From: PoT sp049331405
GTDB taxonomy: Bacteria > Planctomycetota > Planctomycetia > Isosphaerales > Isosphaeraceae
DNA: 64,000 nt
Reading direction: 5' to 3'
Assembly: GCF_049331405.1 (NCBI RefSeq)
Contig: NZ_CP186274.1
Span: 4,836,001 to 4,900,000, forward strand
Numbering within the stretch: the stretch's first letter is position 1; every line of letters starts with the position of its first letter. Shown piece after piece: positions 61,401-64,000 of the stretch. The notes beneath the pieces are model-generated. The model saw only the letters and a program-made list of their open reading frames with translations. It was not told the origin of the DNA and ran no database searches. Made by a program: the position numbers and the translations under genes.

Positions 61401-64000
61401 GCGGCCGTCCGGAGTTGTCGCCACCGCCTGGAGGCCGGAGAGTGCCAGCGTAAAGCTTTGTCCCTGCGCGACCCTCTGGAAGGTGGCAGAACCCAGGATC
61501 GAGCCGTTGAATGTCAGGGCAGCGACCCCGTCGGCGGACGAACACGCGATGTAGAGGTCGCCGCCGACCAGGGTCAGATCTCTCGGCCCGGAATCGACGA
61601 CGACTTTCTGAGTGGGGATCGTTTGCGATATCGGCCCCCCATTCGCCCCGGTCAACGCGACCCGATAGATGGTGCTGTCCCCCTCGGAGGAGATCAGGAT
61701 CTGGTCGCCGTTGGTCCCCGTCCGGATCAAGTCGGTGCCGTTATTCTTGCCCGAGACGGGCGAAGCATAGGACAGCGTCCCAAGACTGACGGCGGTATCC
61801 CGATCGACATCGACAGCCACGGAGACGAGTCTGCCCCCCTGCGTCGCGACAAAGAGCGTCTTGTTATCGGCCGAAGAAGCCGCCGCCGACGCCCCGGTCA
61901 GGTCCACGGCGCGGTAGCCATTCTGGAGAACCCTCGTCTGCGAGCCGTCGAGGGTGTGACCCGCGGGCTTGAGTAGGGCAAGCGAATTGGTCGTCGACGA
62001 GACCCCGAAGGCCATCGTGCCGTTGAAGGCCAGGTCGGACGCGGCGAAGCCCAGGGTGCTGGTGTTCTTATAATTCGAAGCGAGATCGTCCGGGTTGATC
62101 GAAGGCCCGTACGCGTCGTTGGCCGGGTAGATGTACGCGCCTGTCATGCCGCCCGAGGCGTTGGTCAGGTAGAGGGTCTCGCTATCGGGGCTCAGCTTGA
62201 TCCGATCCATCGAGGTCAGGTTGCCAGACAGCGGTGTATAACCTATGCGTACCAGGGTTTGCTGCGCGTGATTCGGGCCGGGGGGCTCGACCGAATAGAC
62301 CGCCAGGGCACGCCCCGCGGGCGAATCCTCGAGGGCGAAGACGACCGACATGAACTTGCCGAACTGGCGCGGCACGGCCATGTCGAGGACGGTCGTGTTC
62401 GCGGCGAGTTGATACGAGCTGATGTCATCGATCAACGCCCCCTGATTACCCGGGCGGAAGAGGACATAGTAGGCGTTCCCGGAGTTCGCCTCCTTCTCGA
62501 CCGCCAGGTATACGTCGGGCGCACTCGTGCTCGATTGGCCGATCACCGCGACCGGCGCCTGGAAGGTCCAGGTACCGGTGTAGCTGAGGACCGCCTTGGA
62601 GGGCGAGCCGAGCTGCCCGCTCGACGAGAGCGAGAACGCATCGAAATCCGACGACGTATTGTCGTCCACCGGCGAGCTGATGACGACGCTGCCGTCGCCG
62701 ACGGCCAGCGACTGGGGATGCCGGTACTGGAGCGAGACGGTCGAGGCTTGCCGGAAAGTGCCGGATGAAGAGTCGAACGTATAAGCCGTCATGCTCGAGA
62801 AGGTCGCGGGGCTGGCCGAGGTGTCCCCATTGAACAGCGTGACGAGAACCCCGGTGGAATCATCATAGGCGAACGCCTTCCCGGGATTCGTGCCCCTCGT
62901 CGGCGTGGCGTTGCTGACGCCGGTGATGGTGCCAAGCTTGACGATCTGGGTCGGGTCGTTGGTCTTCGACAGGGCGTAGTAATCGAGGGTCTGCTGGGCC
63001 TTGTTGTACACGAAGAGGAGCTTGCCACCGGCGCCGACCTGGACCTGGTTACCCGTGCCGATCGCGAGGGCTTGCGCACCGACCTCGAATTGCTGCTGAT
63101 AGTAGCCCGGCTCATTCGTGAAGATCGTCACCGTCCCCTTGGATGTGCTGGGGACGTAGAGTTGGGTCGAATCCGCGCTGAAGCTGACACGCCCCGTACC
63201 ACCGGGGATGCCCATCAAATAGCCTCCCCCCGAGCTGATGACCTTGCTCGAGGGATCGCGAGTGAGGACCAGGGCGAGTCGGGAGGTCGTGTTGGGGATG
63301 TCCGTAGCGGGGACCAGCAAGACGGTCCGGCCATCCGGGCTGACGACGACCTGGCCGATGTCCCCGGTGGACGAGAAGGATGTCGATGACAGCAGCAGGC
63401 CGGTGGTCGCGTCGACCGGATAGACGAGGAGCGTCGAGCCCGATGTCCCATTGTTCTGGCCGACGAGCAACTGCGAACCGTCGGGCGTGATCGCCAGGGC
63501 ACTCGGCGGGAGGTTCCCCGGCAGGGCGACCGTGGTGACGTAGGACAGGAGGCCGGTCGAAGCCGCTCGCTTGAAGACGGCGACCCCCTCCGTGCTGGCC
63601 CCGGCGGCATAGACGAAGCTGCCGCTCGGCGTCGAGACGACCCACTGGGCGCCGGCCAGGCCGGTGATATTCCCCGTGACGGGGGTCGGCGAGAGGGGAG
63701 CCGTCTGGCTCTGCGTCAGGACGGCCGTCCCCTGCGTCAGCGTCACGAGGCTGCCGTCGATCAGGGCGTTGACCGGCTGCCCGTTGCCCGAGATGCTCAG
63801 AGTGTCCCAGCCCGACGTGTCCCCCTTGACCGTCACCCGCCCGGCGCCCGTGCTGTCGATCAGCGTGTACCCATTGACCGCGACTGCCGAATTGCTGACC
63901 GACCAGTTATTGGTATTGGCGGGGTTGTTCGCGTCGCCGTTGAGGCCGTTGATGACCAGGCTCTCGACGTTCGGGTTGATCGCCGTGAAGAGCCCGCCGG
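55395..64000 (-). CDS. Giant PKD/YVTN surface protein, N-terminal and central part (5' end outside window, frameshifted at 3' end)
   Basis: The frame stays open from the right window edge (63998) to 55395, about 2,868 residues. Nt 60500-63700 encode repeats of beta-propeller type (ALAITPDGSQLLVGQN, VSPDGRTVLLVPAT, ATTPDGRFIYGVSPGDGA) like YVTN/lactonase proteins. Nt 60100-60420 encode Gly-Asn beta-roll-like repeats (VNGGGGADTFQV). From 59600 to 55440 there are about a dozen PKD/Ig-like modules of 85-100 residues, many with YTWTI and WGDGS. No enzyme motif is seen. The reading frame stops at 55395 by a one-base shift; the continuation is at 53213-55438. The true start is beyond the window; the GTG at 63836 is only an internal codon. 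Confidence 0.9.
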   Translation of the reverse strand, partial: GGLFTAINPNVESLVINGLNGDANNPANTNNWSVSNSAVAVNGYTLIDSTGAGRVTVKGDTSGWDTLSISGNGQPVNALIDGSLVTLTQGTAVLTQSQTAPLSPTPVTGNITGLAGAQWVVSTPSGSFVYAAGASTEGVAVFKRAASTGLLSYVTTVALPGNLPPSALAITPDGSQLLVGQNNGTSGSTLLVYPVDATTGLLLSSTSFSSTGDIGQVVVSPDGRTVLLVPATDIPNTTSRLALVLTRDPSSKVISSGGGYLMGIPGGTGRVSFSADSTQLYVPSTSKGTVTIFTNEPGYYQQQFEVGAQALAIGTGNQVQVGAGGKLLFVYNKAQQTLDYYALSKTNDPTQIVKLGTITGVSNATPTRGTNPGKAFAYDDSTGVLVTLFNGDTSASPATFSSMTAYTFDSSSGTFRQASTVSLQYRHPQSLAVGDGSVVISSPVDDNTSSDFDAFSLSSSGQLGSPSKAVLSYTGTWTFQAPVAVIGQSSTSAPDVYLAVEKEANSGNAYYVLFRPGNQGALIDDISSYQLAANTTVLDMAVPRQFGKFMSVVFALEDSPAGRALAVYSVEPPGPNHAQQTLVRIGYTPLSGNLTSMDRIKLSPDSETLYLTNASGGMTGAYIYPANDAYGPSINPDDLASNYKNTSTLGFAASDLAFNGTMAFGVSSTTNSLALLKPAGHTLDGSQTRVLQNGYRAVDLTGASAAASSADNKTLFVATQGGRLVSVAVDVDRDTAVSLGTLSYASPVSGKNNGTDLIRTGTNGDQILISSEGDSTIYRVALTGANGGPISQTIPTQKVVVDSGPRDLTLVGGDLYIACSSADGVAALTFNGSILGSATFQRVAQGQSFTLALSGLQAVATTPDGRFIYGVSPGDGAVAIFDKVQGTWASYITNFNFASGLVGASMVAATSSNGKDLGFVMAPGSNVLTIFSGSTYLGQTSLKDFTSGATAITTSSDGKTIYVAVDKSIYAYDVASIINSKNEVAASIKSSNKASFNALANSSVLAYNKGSLYAFSNGATPTLFAFSSNLGSYNSVTGLVSVSGLAFYGSDIYASSSSALGTLYHVAIGSKGALTLLGDTSTNGRAGVQGLDGASSVAVSSDGNFVFVASATGNSVAAFSRDTSTGRLTFQQLVRDSRGANGLTSPTGLISDGKSLIVASGAGRSGGRGGIAYLDILQGAIPTPAQYLTSFQNMSKLTVNGGGGADTFQVRYATGGTPLVVNGGGGGDLVSLYDLGGGSNSTTVNFDSGNSELDVNQTVAQSSAGALTVNGGSGPLMVNIQSLGTGSNATINLGGSQQKVDVVNVVGSRLPATSSVAVYGSVATTSNGKVYGPVLIDNGPGSLPAAGTSGSIRPAGYGAISFNDLNNGVGTQQVFVLTSPNPSITISPLVSGNPIAEGNGVTLIATDQANLPGDSFAWDLNGDGQFTDAFGPIVNLSWAQLQSLGINNRGSYPVAVQVTTTQNPVQYSGQVFQASAYASSVLTIADTPPTVQAPGGSAIVGVPFSIDLKFSEPGTDPVTSWVVNWGDGTTTTYDASASTASHIYNKPDSYATAKVTAYQGALATSSVLGTITAAAGQGTVTLVSPSSLIAGNRLTATATAPGSPNYAWILTGPGGSTTLNGSTSNLDVSFSSLNISAAGTYSLSVTASYGPGADKTASMSNSLLIISIAPTGVLNVSTPTVPQGSASGAITLSVGSIIDPAPGNANPTYLVRYIINGMAVPGGQDIPASQPLAVPASFLATPGVASIRADLVAPDGMLTVLQAAYTVTPVAPTLSLTTPNPIDEGGIATFMATVAGPGASVISWLVTWGDGSVTSLAGSGGLSQAFSHVYGDNLPNNAAYPITVTATTNGGDVIQSSQSAVNNVAPSVSLSTMTSTVTEGVANEFVLNVSVNQPGTAAILSYTVDWGDGSSPTTVSGDVKMLTHTYARMASPGATFPISVTSITNSDGTYANPSNTLSVDVLNAPPVIATGLWQVPSIGSEGQPLRFGAVATSLQMGIKPLTFTWTVTGPDGQPVTLPATDASQPYLADSSLLIGYQYATSNSNAYTPLVPGNYTVALVVKDDEGGQASYSQTVQVQVVSPTITSFVVPTTGSAFQPISLSASAEKPAGLVEPLAYTWTVTEQNTGHVQTLTGATPGFTPKYGAYLVQLSATDDYGGSATKSATIRVVNPGPSIPAGALVVPTTGIEGGQATFSVSAIDPDPNSTFTYTWQVVDPNGNLSRFEGVPVSYTYTIPGKYTVSVTATDSIGLTARTSATVDVANVAPTIISAIIPPRTPEGSPVTFSATATDPGGSKDPLSYTWTITGPDKSVSFLVGDAPTFTPPDHGSYSVSLTVTDSFGGIGSKVLGTILVDDVPPTLGAIKVPAGPIAEGQSVTLTVPLAGTVPAELPTIRYDWTVLSPDGSLQTFNDQGTSLPFTFRAGGDYTITATATEKDGLASSPSRVTLSVADIAPTITGWTIPTGGYVGFPLNLEGAATDVPDDADKLAYTWTITPPSGPAQTLTGSKLTYSPSVAGSYGVTLTVTDPEGESTSRTGSILVSASPVSITSFRLPTGSMEASRVNLSAAAFDALGGAVTYTWNVKGTDGRPLPVSGNGTNISFVPPIYGNYSVTLIASTPNGQAAASGTLAVADVAPVIQRMSLPDSSTMDTPVVLSALAIDVGGAAESLTYTWTIVSPDGTPFATLAGPQVTFTPAELGNYGVRLVVSDGAGGQDRASGLLPVLDSPPHASAGGPYTVNAGGTVTLDALSGSFDVDQPASTLTYAWDFKGTGEFNDATGPSPTFSALNLDGSATVTVRVRVTDAAGASDIASATIEVLNVAPTITSLLPIVSSLNEGSGVSVSGTFADPGSNQPHTGLHRLGRWIAPDLG

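Overview
The window is a GC-rich chromosomal segment that most resembles a Planctomycetota genome, probably Isosphaerales/Isosphaeraceae. I infer this from the Hanks-type Ser/Thr kinase with a TPR tail, the ECF-type sigma factor, the very long surface proteins built from PKD, YVTN and RTX-like repeats, the frequent GTG/TTG starts, and overall gene style. No rRNA, tRNA, CRISPR array, insertion sequence or replication origin was recognised. No database search was possible, so family names rest on motifs and remembered family architecture.

Layout. (1) 1-1830: 3' part of an RTX-type calcium-binding repeat protein that starts before the window. (2) 2123-5035: Ser/Thr kinase-TPR protein. (3) 5276-13176, minus strand: a tripartite RND efflux set in the order outer-membrane factor (fused to LysM), small hypothetical, adaptor, permease. 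It ends at a strong hairpin terminator shared with the convergent kinase gene. (4) 13947-14156: small membrane protein with its own terminator. (5) 14272-37039, minus strand: a 16-gene exopolysaccharide locus, mostly overlapping or tightly spaced. In transcription order: CapD/WbpM-type dehydratase, GmhA-like SIS isomerase, SDR epimerase, GT4, Wzy/ligase-type membrane protein, polysaccharide deacetylase, GT4, AsnB-type amidotransferase, a GT4 fused to a secreted beta-helix, Wzc-type tyrosine autokinase, HlyD-like adaptor, UDP-sugar dehydrogenase, PglC/WcaJ-type initiating transferase, DegT aminotransferase, methyltransferase, GT2. (6) 37040-38656: a 1.6-kb AT-richer divergent non-coding region with clustered TTCGAA sites. 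(7) 38657-43410, plus strand: SDR epimerase, secreted coiled-coil protein, large O-antigen-ligase-like protein. (8) 43706-52286, plus strand: a pseudaminic-acid (Pse) operon, pseB-pseC-SpsF/PseF-like-pseG-formyltransferase (broken)-pseI-flippase-glycosyltransferase. (9) 52483-53079: ECF-like sigma factor. (10) 53213-64000, minus strand: most of a giant PKD/YVTN surface protein that begins beyond the right edge and is interrupted by a one-base frameshift near 55439.

How it fits together. Regions 5-8 look like one surface-glycan island. Two nucleotide-sugar routes (a dehydratase plus DegT aminotransferase route, and a Pse route) feed glycosyltransferases. A flippase and two Wzy/WaaL-type proteins handle polymer assembly, and Wzc plus a HlyD-like adaptor could control chain length and export. 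RTX/PKD giant proteins flank the island. The most notable observations are: a formyltransferase in the position where a PseH acetyltransferase would be expected, carrying an apparent internal deletion and a one-base frameshift; a cytoplasmic GT4 joined in frame to a secreted beta-helix domain; a TolC-type protein with a C-terminal LysM domain; and the frameshifted giant surface protein.
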